Positions 1-9,192 of a stretch of 64,000 nt of DNA are shown piece by piece. The notes beneath the pieces are model-generated. The model did not search any database, was not told the DNA's origin, and was given only the letters and a program-made list of their open reading frames with translations. This stretch comes from Alphaproteobacteria bacterium (GTDB lineage: Bacteria > Pseudomonadota > Alphaproteobacteria > Paracaedibacterales > CAIULA01), in NCBI GenBank assembly GCA_019749935.1, contig JAIEPD010000031.1:53103-117102 (forward strand), read 5' to 3'. The position numbers and the translations under genes were made by a program. The stretch's first letter is position 1, and each line of letters starts with the position of its first letter.

Positions 1-54
1 GATGCAAAAGCATAAGAATTTAAGATAGAGACAATAGATTTTGGGATTACATCC

Positions 55-984
55 GTGCAGACTGCGTTTTATGGTCCATCAAAAGCGGCACCCTGTGCGC
101 CTTTTGCACTAAGCCAGAACCAGGTTATACAAAGAACGCTTGCGCAAAGTGTGAGCTGCGTCGGTGTGGGTGTCCATTCTGGAAAATCTGCTTCCTTGAC
201 ATTATGCCCCGCGTTAGAAGGTACGGGTTATGTCTTTATAAGAACAGACATTGCAAGTTTCAAAAATAAAATTCAAGCACGTTATGATAGTGTTGTTGAT
301 ACCATGATGTGCACTAAGATCGCCAATTCTTATGGAGTTTCTGTTAGCACTATTGAGCATGTTGTTGCAGCCTTATCGGGTGCTAACATTACCAATGTAA
401 TCATCGAAGTGAATGGCCCTGAAGTGCCGATCATGGACGGTAGCTCGGCGGCATTTTCAAAGATGATTGATCGCGCTGGAGTTCAAACTCAAGATTCTTA
501 CGTTCCCACTTTAAGGATATTAAAGCCAGTAAAAGTAACGCATGGAAATGCGTCGGCTGAATTTGTTCCTGGTGAAGGTCGTGTAATTTCTGTGCAGTTT
601 GACGGCCATGATCGCCTAGAAAATTTAGTAGACGAAGTTGAGTTTAGTTTTGACCTTGAGATTGATGATTTTTCAGAATTGCTTTCTGATGCGAGAACTT
701 TTGGTTTTTATGAGGATGCAGAAAAGCTTTGGGCTGCAGGCCTTGCAAAGGGTGCTTCTTTAGAAAATACTGTTGTGATTCAAAATGAGAAAGTCATCAA
801 TGAAGGCGGCCTTCGCTCGAAAGACGAGCTTATTCGTCATAAAGTCTTGGATGCCGTTGGTGACTTAGCTCTCTCTGGGGTTACAATCGTAGGGCATTTT
901 CATGGAATTAACTCAGGCCATGCTTTGAATAATCAGCTTCTTCGTGTTTTGTTTGCGACTCCGGATGCTTGGACCTTGAAATAG
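55..984 (+). CDS. lpxC: LpxC, UDP-3-O-acyl-N-acetylglucosamine deacetylase
   Basis: Zinc amidase for the committed step of lipid A synthesis in the cytoplasm, so the cell makes LPS. The 309-residue product has the normal family length. Visible hallmarks are the N-terminal GVGVHSGK, the zinc histidine in STIEHVVAAL (H102), the MDGSSAAF turn, the second zinc pair in RHKVLDAVGD (H262, D266) and the C-terminal catalytic HGINSGH (H289). The start is a GTG; the 54 bases before it show no clear promoter. It stands alone on the plus strand, with a 155-base gap to ffh that holds nothing recognisable. The residues before VIQRTLAQ are longer than in many homologues, so a later start is possible. Identification is secure. 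Confidence 0.96.
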   Translation: MQTAFYGPSKAAPCAPFALSQNQVIQRTLAQSVSCVGVGVHSGKSASLTLCPALEGTGYVFIRTDIASFKNKIQARYDSVVDTMMCTKIANSYGVSVSTIEHVVAALSGANITNVIIEVNGPEVPIMDGSSAAFSKMIDRAGVQTQDSYVPTLRILKPVKVTHGNASAEFVPGEGRVISVQFDGHDRLENLVDEVEFSFDLEIDDFSELLSDARTFGFYEDAEKLWAAGLAKGASLENTVVIQNEKVINEGGLRSKDELIRHKVLDAVGDLALSGVTIVGHFHGINSGHALNNQLLRVLFATPDAWTLK

Positions 985-1139
985 AATTTTAAGGTCTGTT
1001 TGTTTTTTGAGAGTATATAAGAGCAATGGGTTATCACTAATCCTTGTGTTTTTTATCGCATTTCTCTAATATCTCTAAGTAATTATTATCCCCATTCAAA
1101 CTATTTGTTTACTTTAAATTAAAGCGCATTAGATTTTAG

Positions 1140-2489
1140 ATGTTTCAAACCCTTTCTCAGCGATTAACTGGCATTTTTGATAAGCTTCGTGGGCGCGGCC
1201 TTTTAAGCGAAGATGACGTTAATGCAGCAATGCGTGAAATCAGAATTGCGTTACTTGAGGCAGATGTAGCGCTTTCGGTTGTTAAGGAGTTTATCGAACA
1301 GGTTCGAACAAAAGCTATTGGTCAAGAGGTTTTGAGAAGTATTTCTCCCGGACAAATGGTTGTAAAAATTGTTCATGACCATTTGGTTGAGATGCTGGGA
1401 GGACAAGCGGAACCTTTAAACCTTTCAGCTTCTTCTCCGTTTTCGATTATGGTTGTTGGTCTGCAAGGATCTGGAAAAACTACGACAACAGCGAAGCTTG
1501 GACGTTTTTTAAAAGAAAAAATGAACAAGTCTGTGTTGATGGTTTCAGTTGACATTTATCGCCCAGCAGCACAAGAACAGCTTGCAATCTTGGGGCGTCA
1601 ATTAAACATCCCAACACTTTCAATTATTGAAGGACAAAAGCCTCAAGAGATTGCTAAGCGTGCCTTAGAGGAAGCCAAACGCCAGAGTATTGATGTTATG
1701 TTATTTGACACAGCTGGGCGCTTGCATATTGATGAAGATCTTATGCAAGAGGTTTCAGAGCTTAAGGCGTTAGTAAAGCCTATTGAAACGCTTTTAATTG
1801 CTGATGCAATGACGGGTCAGGATGCTGTCAGTATTGCCAAGGGATTTCATGAAAAGGTTAGTATTACGGGTTTGATCTTAACTCGGGTTGATGGTGATAG
1901 TAGAGGTGGTGCTGCGCTTTCGATGAGATCCGTGACGGGTTGTCCTATTAAGTTCATGGGTATGGGCGAAAAAGTTGATCAGCTTGAGGTTTTTCAGCCC
2001 GAACGCATAGCCGGACGTATTTTGGATATGGGCGATATTGTTAGCCTGGTTGAACGTGCGGCGGAAGTTGTTGATCAAGAAGATGCTGAAAAGCTTGCAA
2101 AAAAAATGCAAAAAGGGCATTTTGATTTAGATGACATGGCTAAGCACCTGGAACAGATGTTAAAGATGGGTGGACTGTCTGGTTTGATGAGTTTTTTACC
2201 AGGTGTTGGTAAGATCAAAGACAAAATTCAAGAAGCTGGCCTGGATGATCGTTTGATACGCCGTCAGATAGCAATCGTTCGTTCGATGACAAAAAAAGAA
2301 CGTAAAGATTATCGTCTTTTGAACGCATCTCGAAAGCGCCGCGTGGCTGCGGGGTGTGGGATGGAGGTTTCTGATGTGAACCGCTTGTTAAAGCAGTTTC
2401 AGCAAATGCAAACGATGATGAAGCAAATGGGTAAAATGGGAGAAAAAGGGCTAATGCGCGGAGGTCTGCGCGGGCTTTTTGGACGTTAA
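1140..2489 (+). CDS. ffh: Ffh, signal recognition particle protein
   Basis: The SRP GTPase binds 4.5S RNA and signal sequences and delivers nascent membrane proteins to FtsY. Domains in order are the N helical bundle (about 1-90), the G domain with the P-loop GLQGSGKT at 107-114, DTAGRLH and [10 protein letters not shown], and a methionine-rich M domain (from about 325) with the RNA-binding [11 protein letters not shown] stretch and a Met/Gln-rich tail. The 449-residue length is normal. It precedes rpsP by 35 bases, the usual alphaproteobacterial order ffh-rpsP-rimM-trmD-rplS, so cotranscription is likely. Confidence 0.97.
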   Translation: MFQTLSQRLTGIFDKLRGRGLLSEDDVNAAMREIRIALLEADVALSVVKEFIEQVRTKAIGQEVLRSISPGQMVVKIVHDHLVEMLGGQAEPLNLSASSPFSIMVVGLQGSGKTTTTAKLGRFLKEKMNKSVLMVSVDIYRPAAQEQLAILGRQLNIPTLSIIEGQKPQEIAKRALEEAKRQSIDVMLFDTAGRLHIDEDLMQEVSELKALVKPIETLLIADAMTGQDAVSIAKGFHEKVSITGLILTRVDGDSRGGAALSMRSVTGCPIKFMGMGEKVDQLEVFQPERIAGRILDMGDIVSLVERAAEVVDQEDAEKLAKKMQKGHFDLDDMAKHLEQMLKMGGLSGLMSFLPGVGKIKDKIQEAGLDDRLIRRQIAIVRSMTKKERKDYRLLNASRKRRVAAGCGMEVSDVNRLLKQFQQMQTMMKQMGKMGEKGLMRGGLRGLFGR

Positions 2490-2524
2490 TATTAAGAAGT
2501 AATATTGTTAGGGAGAGTATAAAA

Positions 2525-2881
2525 ATGGCATTAAAAATTCGTCTTGCACGTGGGGGAGCTAAAAAGCGTCCTTTCTATCGTATCGTTGTTGCAGAAGCAA
2601 CAAGTCCACGTGATGGATTGTTTATCGAAAGAGTTGGGTCTTATAACCCAGTTTTGGCTTCAGATCATGCAGACAGAGTTGTTTTGAATGCAGAACGCAT
2701 TAAATATTGGTTATCTGTTGGTGCGCAACCAACAGAACGTGTTGCGAAATTCTTAGGTTATGCGAATTTAGCGCCAAAACCAGAGCAAAAAGTTAGACCA
2801 CAACAGGCAGCTCCAAAGAAAAAAGCACAAGAGCGCATGAAAGCAGAAGCTGAAGCAAAAGCAGCTGCGGCTGAAGCGTAA
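2525..2881 (+). CDS. rpsP: Ribosomal protein bS16
   Basis: Small-subunit protein needed for 30S assembly. The first 80 residues are the S16 fold, with the start [20 protein letters not shown], the ERVGSYNP turn and the [11 protein letters not shown] segment. The C-terminal 35 residues are a Lys/Ala/Glu-rich extension, common in alphaproteobacteria. A good Shine-Dalgarno (agggagag) precedes the ATG. It lies between ffh and rimM in the standard ribosome cluster. Confidence 0.97.
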   Translation: MALKIRLARGGAKKRPFYRIVVAEATSPRDGLFIERVGSYNPVLASDHADRVVLNAERIKYWLSVGAQPTERVAKFLGYANLAPKPEQKVRPQQAAPKKKAQERMKAEAEAKAAAAEA

Positions 2882-2905
2882 TTTTAGTTTATTGTCTTTA
2901 AGATT

Positions 2906-3415
2906 ATGAGCACCAAAGATCTTGTCTGTTTAGGTGAAATCGTTGCTGCTCATGGCATCAAGGGGTGGGTAAAGATTGTCACCTTCACAGAGTATCCTGA
3001 GGATTTAGTGGCCTATGGTCCTTTGATTCGTCAGGATATGACGCCTATCGTTATTCATATCGAGAATTTAAAATCTGCCACGACAGTTTTAGCAAGGATT
3101 GAGGGGTGTATAACCCGTAATCAAGCTGAAACTTATAGAGGTACTAAGCTTTTTATTTACAAAGACCAACTCCCTCCTTTAGAAGAAGATGAATATTACC
3201 ACGAAGACTTAATTGGTATGAAAGTTTTCGATGAAGCAGGCGCTGTGGTTGGCACAGTTGAAGCGCTTCAAAATGCAGGGGCGGGTGATTTTTTGGAAAT
3301 ATCGCCCATCGAAGGATCAAAGCCTATAACGGCTATTTTTTCAAATGATTCAATTATAAAAATTGATTTAGAAAAACAGGAGCTTTATATCTATTCAGGC
3401 TTTTTATTATCGTGA
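2906..3415 (+). CDS. rimM: RimM, 16S rRNA processing protein
   Basis: Assembly factor for the 30S head domain that binds uS19. The 169-residue product has the N-terminal beta-barrel ([16 protein letters not shown]), the middle [13 protein letters not shown] region and the C-terminal PRC-barrel ([12 protein letters not shown], then GAGDFLEI). Its TGA overlaps the GTG start of trmD (gtga), which implies translational coupling. Identification is secure from motifs and position. Confidence 0.95.
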   Translation: MSTKDLVCLGEIVAAHGIKGWVKIVTFTEYPEDLVAYGPLIRQDMTPIVIHIENLKSATTVLARIEGCITRNQAETYRGTKLFIYKDQLPPLEEDEYYHEDLIGMKVFDEAGAVVGTVEALQNAGAGDFLEISPIEGSKPITAIFSNDSIIKIDLEKQELYIYSGFLLS

Positions 3416-4152
3416 AAAATTGGCGGGCAACTGTTCTAACACTTTTTCCTGAAATGTTTCCTGGTCCTTTGGAGTGCTCGCTTGCAGGTAGGGCATTAAA
3501 GGAAGGGTTATGGTCGTTAGAGACAGTTGATATCCGTGATTTTGCAAACGATAAACATCAGACGGTTGATGATACCTGTGTAGGCGGCGGAGCTGGAATG
3601 GTGTTAAAGGCAGATGTTGTCGATGCTGCCCTTAATTATGCTTATGATAGATACCCTATGGAAAAGCCTGCAATTATTTATTTAACGCCTCGAGGAGAGC
3701 CTCTTCGTCAACGAAGGGTGCGTTCATTCATCAATAATAATCCATCGGGTTGTATTCTTTTGTGTGGTCGTTATGAAGGGATAGATGATCGTGTCATTGA
3801 AAAATGGCGTGACGAAAAAAGACTTATCGAAATCAGTGTTGGTGATTATATCCTGTCAGGCGGAGAGATGGCTGCCTTAACTTTTATGGACGCTTGTGTG
3901 CGTCTGCTTCCAGGGGTTGTTAACAAACGAGAATCATTGGAATCTGAAAGTTTTGAGCTTGATCTTTTGGAGTTCCCTCAATACACTAAGCCTCAAAATT
4001 GGCAGGGTAAGGTGGTGCCAGAGGTATTATTATCAGGTGATCATAAAAAAATTGCAGCTTGGCGCCATAGCCAAGCGAAGAAAATAACAAGGGAGCGTCG
4101 CCCTGACTTGTGGGAAATCTATCAGAACATGCATTCCGAAACCCAAAAATAG
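3412..4152 (+). CDS. trmD: TrmD, tRNA (guanine-N1)-methyltransferase
   Basis: Makes m1G37 in tRNAs from S-adenosylmethionine, which prevents +1 frameshifting. The 246-residue protein carries the SPOUT knot motifs: [10 protein letters not shown] at the start, the [14 protein letters not shown] loop, [14 protein letters not shown] and the [11 protein letters not shown] knot. The GTG start overlaps the rimM stop. Oddly, rplS does not follow directly: 812 bases intervene, holding a structured repeat and a decayed second copy of the trmD 3' end (see 4765-4910). The gene itself is intact. Confidence 0.96.
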   Translation: MKNWRATVLTLFPEMFPGPLECSLAGRALKEGLWSLETVDIRDFANDKHQTVDDTCVGGGAGMVLKADVVDAALNYAYDRYPMEKPAIIYLTPRGEPLRQRRVRSFINNNPSGCILLCGRYEGIDDRVIEKWRDEKRLIEISVGDYILSGGEMAALTFMDACVRLLPGVVNKRESLESESFELDLLEFPQYTKPQNWQGKVVPEVLLSGDHKKIAAWRHSQAKKITRERRPDLWEIYQNMHSETQK

Positions 4153-4171
4153 AGAATTATTGAGAATAGGC

Positions 4172-4735
4172 TCTTTACTAGCCGACAAAAATTATCACTT
4201 TTTAATAATATATTAATATTATTGATTTACGTTTGATTGTGGAGGTAAGTCAGACCCGGATCGTGCCGGGTCCGAAACTGGCTGTTAAAGCCGCCTTTGT
4301 CCACATATTGACAAGGGTTTATCATGTTTAATTTTAGATACGCGCGTGTCTAAAGTATAGACCCGAAGAGCTTCAAAAGCCGGGCAGGCGTTTGAAGGAC
4401 CATGGAGAGCAGTGTATATAAAATACATGAGCACCGAGATCCCGAAAAACAACGAACCCGGAGAGTTTGAAGCAGAAAGGGTATAAACTGCTTTTTTATG
4501 GGGTGGAACCCATATTAGAGATTGGAACTTTGTAAGCCTTTTTAAAGGCGATAAAAAGGGAAAAGGTAAGGTTTTGTTGAGGCGGCGGTTTGGGGTGGGC
4601 GATCATTTTTAGGGTTCGAGGTGGGCCCCGCAAAGGCCACAACAGTGCCCAAAACACCCACATATAAAGCCAATAATTGCCTTTTTTTCATCCACCAACA
4701 GGAAATCATTTATAAAATTCCATCGGACGCTAAGG
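4172..4735 (+). repeat. Structured RNA-like repeat, copy A (carries a nested palindromic element)
   Basis: First of four related intergenic repeats (others at 31681, 50553 and 59418). An AT-rich head (about 4172-4240) resembles a promoter, and the GC-richer body starts at the ggagg at 4241. Visible stems are GACCCGG/CCGGGTC (4253-4259 with 4266-4272), GGCT/AGCC, CCTTTGTC/GACAAGGG, an AGATAC-type stem, ATGGG/CCCAT and GCCTT/AAGGC (4536-4549). The 130-bp element at 4356-4485 interrupts it between the fourth and fifth stems. It lies after trmD and upstream of rplS in the same orientation. No protein reading is kept across the copies. Function unknown; the boundaries are by eye. Confidence 0.8.
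4356..4485 (+). repeat. Palindromic MITE/RPE-like element, copy 1
   Basis: About 130 bp with imperfect inverted ends: it begins TATAGACCC and ends AAGGGTATA, with matching GTTTCAAA-like and CGGG/CCCG blocks inside. It is nested in repeat A at the position where copies B and D have no insert; tata flanks it on both sides. Its internal ATGAGCACC reading frame is shifted compared with the copies at 18894 and 50748, so this copy cannot encode the shared peptide. Confidence 0.75.
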
Positions 4736-4764
4736 GAGCAGACTCTTAAAAGCTTGCTTTATTA

Positions 4765-4910
4765 AAAATTTCTCAGTAAACTGAGGACCAAAATTGGCAA
4801 GGAAAGGTCGTGCCCGAAATTCTGCGTTGGGTGACCATAATGTAATATGCCGCAAGGCATAATAAACTAGCAGTGAAACCCCGGAACGTGGACCTTATTT
4901 TGGAAAGCGT
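4765..4910 (+). pseudogene. Decayed remnant of a second trmD 3' end
   Basis: About 145 bases match the 3' part of the intact trmD upstream. The best block reads [12 protein letters not shown], against [12 protein letters not shown] in TrmD, and is followed after a frame change by GDHN and a TPERGPYF stretch that lines up with GDHKK and the TRERRPDLW region. A taa stop lies in the reading frame just before the block, and more stops follow. It sits directly upstream of rplS, where the end of trmD would normally lie. It may be the original gene end left behind, or a partial duplication that came with repeat A. Confidence 0.75.
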
Positions 4911-4964
4911 AACTTAGTAAATCCGTTAGGCCAGATTTAGGGTCTAGCACGCCAGGAGTATAAA

Positions 4965-5342
4965 ATGAATTTATTGCAACAAGTTGAAGCTGAACACTTA
5001 AAAAAGCTTATCGAAGGAAAGGCTATTCCTGACTTTCGTCCAGGTGACACCATAAAAGTTTTGGTAAAAGTTGTGGAAGGTGAACGTGAGCGTACACAGC
5101 CTTTTGAAGGTGTTGTGATCGGCCGTAAAAATCGTGGTCTGAACTCTTCTTTCCGTGTTCGTAAACTTTCCTATGGAGAGGGTGTTGAACGCGTTTTCCC
5201 ACTTTACTCACCAAATATTCGTATCGAAGTTTTACGTCATGGTGATGTATGTCGTGCGAAATTGTATTACCTTCGTGGTCGTACAGGAAAGAGCGCACGT
5301 ATTGCTGAAAAAAGACGCGATACACCCGTTACACCAGCATAA
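4965..5342 (+). CDS. rplS: Ribosomal protein bL19
   Basis: Large-subunit protein at the 30S-50S interface. The 125 residues show the family signatures [26 protein letters not shown] and the C-terminal [15 protein letters not shown]. The Shine-Dalgarno (caggag) is well placed. It is separated from trmD by repeat A and the trmD remnant, so it may need its own promoter or be read through the repeat. A strong intrinsic terminator follows. Confidence 0.97.
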   Translation: MNLLQQVEAEHLKKLIEGKAIPDFRPGDTIKVLVKVVEGERERTQPFEGVVIGRKNRGLNSSFRVRKLSYGEGVERVFPLYSPNIRIEVLRHGDVCRAKLYYLRGRTGKSARIAEKRRDTPVTPA

Positions 5343-5370
5343 TATAATTTTCTTTCTTTCAAAATTAAAA

Positions 5371-5398
5371 GGCAGTCCTCGTGGGGCTGCCTTTTTTT
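5371..5398 (+). terminator. Rho-independent terminator after rplS
   Basis: Eight-pair stem GGCAGTCC/GGGCTGCC (one G-U pair) with a five-base loop, followed by seven T residues. It closes the ribosome cluster. Confidence 0.9.
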
Positions 5399-5555
5399 GT
5401 AGCATCTATACCTAGACTATCATTTCCAAATACTATTCTTTTTTTATTGACGTTTGTAATTTTTCGCAGTAGTGTCTATGCGATTAAGTATATAAATATT
5501 TATGATGTATATTTAGTTTATTTTCTTAACTATTATTTTAAATTAAGGATCTGCA

Positions 5556-8500
5556 ATGCCATTGTATAGGTATCTTATTATCGCTTTATGTTTGTTCAAC
5601 TTTATAGCCAATGCTGCAGATAATCATTATTGGGAGGAATACTTAAAAGAGAAAAAAGCAGGAAAAATTGCGAACCTAAAGGAACATATTCAAACCCTGT
5701 GCTCGCTACCAGCAGAAGGGATTTCGTCAGAAGATCTTGAGAAAAGGCGAAGAGCTCTCTTTTATTTTTTATCAACTGGCGGGAAAAATGGGTTTCGTAC
5801 AATAAAAACCCCTCCGGAAGAAAAAGTTATTTTAGAAAATGCGTATCTATTTTTAGGCATGCTAACAGAAATGGACTACCAATCTTCGTCCAATTTGGAT
5901 TTACAGAGGAATTATAAGACAGCCAAAGACAGTGATAAAAAAATTGATAATCATTTTACTATAGCGCAGCAGTATTTTACGGTAGGAAGAATGATTGCCA
6001 ATTGGCAACAGTACAATAATCTTAATTATGCACGAATTATTTTAAGCAATAATTTCATTTTACCCAGATTAAATAGAGAATTTGGTAAGGGTAATCAAAC
6101 GGCTGGTTTACAAGATGAATTAAGATCTCTTTCAACTCGGTTCACGCCTGCTTTGATGGATAGAGGATTGGAAATATGGAATCAACTTGCGAAAAGTTTA
6201 CAAGATCCAGATTTCCCCTTGAAGTCCACGGCGGACAAAGAGGCTGATAATACTGGCTTACGGCAAGCTTTGAGCTCAATTGGTAAAATTGTCAGAGACA
6301 CTTTGGCTTATCATTATCCTATGCAGGTGGATACATCGAATGTACCATCAATTACACTTAAGTCTTATGTGTGGAATCCCTGTTGTATCTCAAAAGGCTC
6401 TAGGCCTATGGGAATTATTTTATCGGATGGCACCTTAATTATTAAAAGGGCGGATAATACTCTTTTTATAAGTAATAAAGAAAAATCTCCGTTATTCGCA
6501 TGGAAAAACAAAATTACTTCTCTAGGAGGTAAAGGTCCCCAAGATTTTATAGAAGATTCACAAGCTTTAACTGATCAAGAAATATTAGATAAACTCGGCA
6601 CCATCTCCCCCGTCGTTTCTAGTTTTTATTATGGCAAGGAAGAGGATTATGACAATCTTGCGTTGGCGGATGTGTGGCCTGAACCTCTTTTGGTTATCTT
6701 TCCTAAACCAAGACCTTGGGGCTTAAAATCTCCAAACCTTAGCCTTATAAAAGACTTAGAAGAGGAATCCATAAAAGAATGTGAAGAAGGGATCAGAAAA
6801 TTAGGATTGCCTACCTACACATCTCCATTCGTGAATAATAAAAATCTTATTAAAATTTTGTCAGAAACCATGGATCATTTGAGAAAACTGCAAACAGCGG
6901 AGAAAGAGACTAAAATATATCAGGATCTTTGCAGAGATCTAGAGAGCGCAGTAAACGTTCCAATGCAATCTATGGATTTTGCTGGTATGCGCGGGTTTTA
7001 TAGAACCAAAAGAAGTGAGTTGCATAGTCAGGGAATTTTAAAGACTGCTTTTGATGCCTTAAAGAAGGTAAAAGCAAATCTTCGAAAGGCAAAGTATCTT
7101 TCAACACATGCTTCTTTTAATACTCTTTATCCTCCAAAAGAACCGTATGAGGCTAAAGACGTACCTTCAGATACCCTTCCTTCTGATCCAAAAATAGAGG
7201 AAGGCGAAGCTGAGCTTGTTTATTCCAAAGGTATTTTGAACATTACAGCCAAAACAAACTTTACGGTGATTACTTTTGATCAGTTTTGGATAGGAGCTGA
7301 TGCAAAGATTATTGCTCATCTTCCAACCAGTGGTTCAAAAATTTCGCTTTATCAACGCAGTGGAAAGCCATGCTTTCTGTTGGGAAGATTTGAACATGCA
7401 CAAGGTTTTGCAAATTTTTATTACCCTTATGGGGCACAGGGACTACCCGCAAATAGCCGGTTTTGTTTAACAGGAGGGGTTTACACTCCTGAAAGTGATC
7501 GGCGTTATCCTAAAAGCCTAAGTATGTACTCTGATAACGATCCATGGGGCGGATTTGGTCGTTGGGGCTCAGATAAAGAGGTTGTGGTTGATGAAAACTT
7601 TCTTAAAACTCCCGAAGGGCAATTTGAACAAGCAATGCTTGCGTTTAGGGAAAAATTTGTTCCAGCCAAAAAGGGAGAGGACGCACCTAAAGTTTTAAGC
7701 GGTAAAGAAGCTGAGGCAGAATCTACACCTGCAAAAATAGCAGCATATAAAGATTTTTTAAAAGTGTGTCAGGATTATATCAGCCAAAGGAGAGAAGCTG
7801 CAAAAGCATGGGAACCTGAAACAGATAAGGAGTTAGGAGTTGGTTTGTTTTGTGATGAAGAGGAGGAGGTGAAACCCCGTTCGTCATACGATAAAAATCG
7901 CGAAGCTAAAGAAGAGAATGATTTAGCAATACGCCATGCACAAACCATAGAAGGCGAGACTCAATACGAGCTAGCAGTTCGTTTGTGTATAAGTGTGCAG
8001 AATCTTCCTTTAAAGGGTGGGTTTCCAGTTTTCGAAGAAGCGATTCAATTATTAGAAGATGCGGAAAAAAATGGTTTTCGAGGAGCTGAAAAACAAAAAG
8101 AAGAAATAAAAATGACTATGGCAGGATTATTATGCAAAGAAGTCTCTGCTGAGTCTACAAAGATTGATCAGTCAATTAATCATTTAGAAGAAGGAATAGA
8201 GTTGTTAGAGACAAGGATGACTCGTGCCTTTGGTGAAAGTGCTGATAGAGATAAAACTCCTTTGTCCCAACTAAGAAGGCAAATGAAAAGTGATCTTGGT
8301 ATCTTTTTAGCAAATAAAGCGCAATCTCTTTTAGAAAAAGATCCTTGTCCAAAAGAGGAAATTGAGAGCTTATTATTGCGAGCGGAAAGGATTTTTGAAG
8401 AAATTAGGAGTTTCGTTGATACTGCACAAACTAACTTAGAGACTGTAAGAAAGATCCAATTGAATTTTAGAGAAACTCTATGGAAACGTTCTTATCCCTC

Positions 8501-9023
8501 TAATATACCTAATAGTTTAGGTGGAGTATCAGCAAATATTATGCCCGTATCTGCCAAACCAGAAACTGAAAAAACAATCCCTCAACCTATTGTAGTTAAA
8601 CCACCTTATAAAATGCCATCTGATGTAGATGGGGTGATTGAAGATATTAGGCAAGGAAAGTTGTTGCCAACTTTTCTTAGAAGTTTCGTTAAAAAAAATC
8701 CAAAGGCACGTGACGAGTCATATTTATCTTTGTATAAAGCACTCATAATTGATTCGAAAAGCTCTTTAGATGCAGCAGAGGCGCTTGTGGAAGCTTATCC
8801 TCATCCCGAGCTTATTTGTCTCTATTTAAAAAGAACAAAACAAGCCTCACAATTACATTTAAGGCAATTAGTTTCTAATGAGCAGTTTATGAAAGAAAAA
8901 GCTATAGAGTTTTTCTCGACTTTTGTTCCTTCTTTAAGTGTGGGAGAGCAAGGGATGGTTACTAGTGTTCTGGCGCCCTATCCAGCTGTATTAGAAACGA
9001 TTACAGCTGCAAAGAAAAATTAG
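5556..9023 (+). CDS. Large secreted protein of unknown function (1155 aa)
   Basis: Not recognised. A signal peptide is clear (LIIALCLFNFIANA, then ADNHYW), so the product leaves the cytoplasm. The rest is hydrophilic, with no further membrane segment. Long Lys/Glu-rich helical stretches, some possibly TPR- or coiled-coil-like (about 760-1000), flank a central more beta-like part (about 555-680, around FTVITFDQFWIGADAKI and GGFGRWGSDKE). A Pro-rich linker lies near residue 1010, followed by a helical C-terminal domain. An aaggat ribosome site precedes the ATG and terminators lie on both sides, so it is a single-gene unit just upstream of tssF. A secreted effector or a periplasmic scaffold is possible but unproven. 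Confidence 0.75.
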   Translation: MPLYRYLIIALCLFNFIANAADNHYWEEYLKEKKAGKIANLKEHIQTLCSLPAEGISSEDLEKRRRALFYFLSTGGKNGFRTIKTPPEEKVILENAYLFLGMLTEMDYQSSSNLDLQRNYKTAKDSDKKIDNHFTIAQQYFTVGRMIANWQQYNNLNYARIILSNNFILPRLNREFGKGNQTAGLQDELRSLSTRFTPALMDRGLEIWNQLAKSLQDPDFPLKSTADKEADNTGLRQALSSIGKIVRDTLAYHYPMQVDTSNVPSITLKSYVWNPCCISKGSRPMGIILSDGTLIIKRADNTLFISNKEKSPLFAWKNKITSLGGKGPQDFIEDSQALTDQEILDKLGTISPVVSSFYYGKEEDYDNLALADVWPEPLLVIFPKPRPWGLKSPNLSLIKDLEEESIKECEEGIRKLGLPTYTSPFVNNKNLIKILSETMDHLRKLQTAEKETKIYQDLCRDLESAVNVPMQSMDFAGMRGFYRTKRSELHSQGILKTAFDALKKVKANLRKAKYLSTHASFNTLYPPKEPYEAKDVPSDTLPSDPKIEEGEAELVYSKGILNITAKTNFTVITFDQFWIGADAKIIAHLPTSGSKISLYQRSGKPCFLLGRFEHAQGFANFYYPYGAQGLPANSRFCLTGGVYTPESDRRYPKSLSMYSDNDPWGGFGRWGSDKEVVVDENFLKTPEGQFEQAMLAFREKFVPAKKGEDAPKVLSGKEAEAESTPAKIAAYKDFLKVCQDYISQRREAAKAWEPETDKELGVGLFCDEEEEVKPRSSYDKNREAKEENDLAIRHAQTIEGETQYELAVRLCISVQNLPLKGGFPVFEEAIQLLEDAEKNGFRGAEKQKEEIKMTMAGLLCKEVSAESTKIDQSINHLEEGIELLETRMTRAFGESADRDKTPLSQLRRQMKSDLGIFLANKAQSLLEKDPCPKEEIESLLLRAERIFEEIRSFVDTAQTNLETVRKIQLNFRETLWKRSYPSNIPNSLGGVSANIMPVSAKPETEKTIPQPIVVKPPYKMPSDVDGVIEDIRQGKLLPTFLRSFVKKNPKARDESYLSLYKALIIDSKSSLDAAEALVEAYPHPELICLYLKRTKQASQLHLRQLVSNEQFMKEKAIEFFSTFVPSLSVGEQGMVTSVLAPYPAVLETITAAKKN

Positions 9024-9041
9024 AATTTCTAAAGATCTAAA

Positions 9042-9068
9042 AGGCAGCCCGATTAGAGCTGCTTTTTT
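9042..9068 (+). terminator. Rho-independent terminator
   Basis: Stem GCAGC/GCTGC (9044-9048 with 9058-9062), extended by A-T pairs and followed by six T residues. It ends the unit of the 1155-residue protein before tssF. Confidence 0.8.
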
Positions 9069-9192
9069 GTCTTTAAATTTAAAAAATAGTTTAATAAGCA
9101 ATATCGGTGGTCCTTTACTATTAAATACAGTTTGCTTCTTTCCCATAAAAATATATAATTTTAATTAAATTGCCGTTATCAGGATCTCCTTT

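Noticed and set aside
4172..4735. Repeats A-D as group II introns or insertion sequences
   Set aside because: No GUGYG start, no domain V-like hairpin, no reverse transcriptase or transposase frame, and no terminal inverted repeats at the ends of the large repeat.
5023..5325. 100-codon minus-strand frame inside rplS
   Set aside because: Shadow of a strongly conserved ribosomal protein gene.
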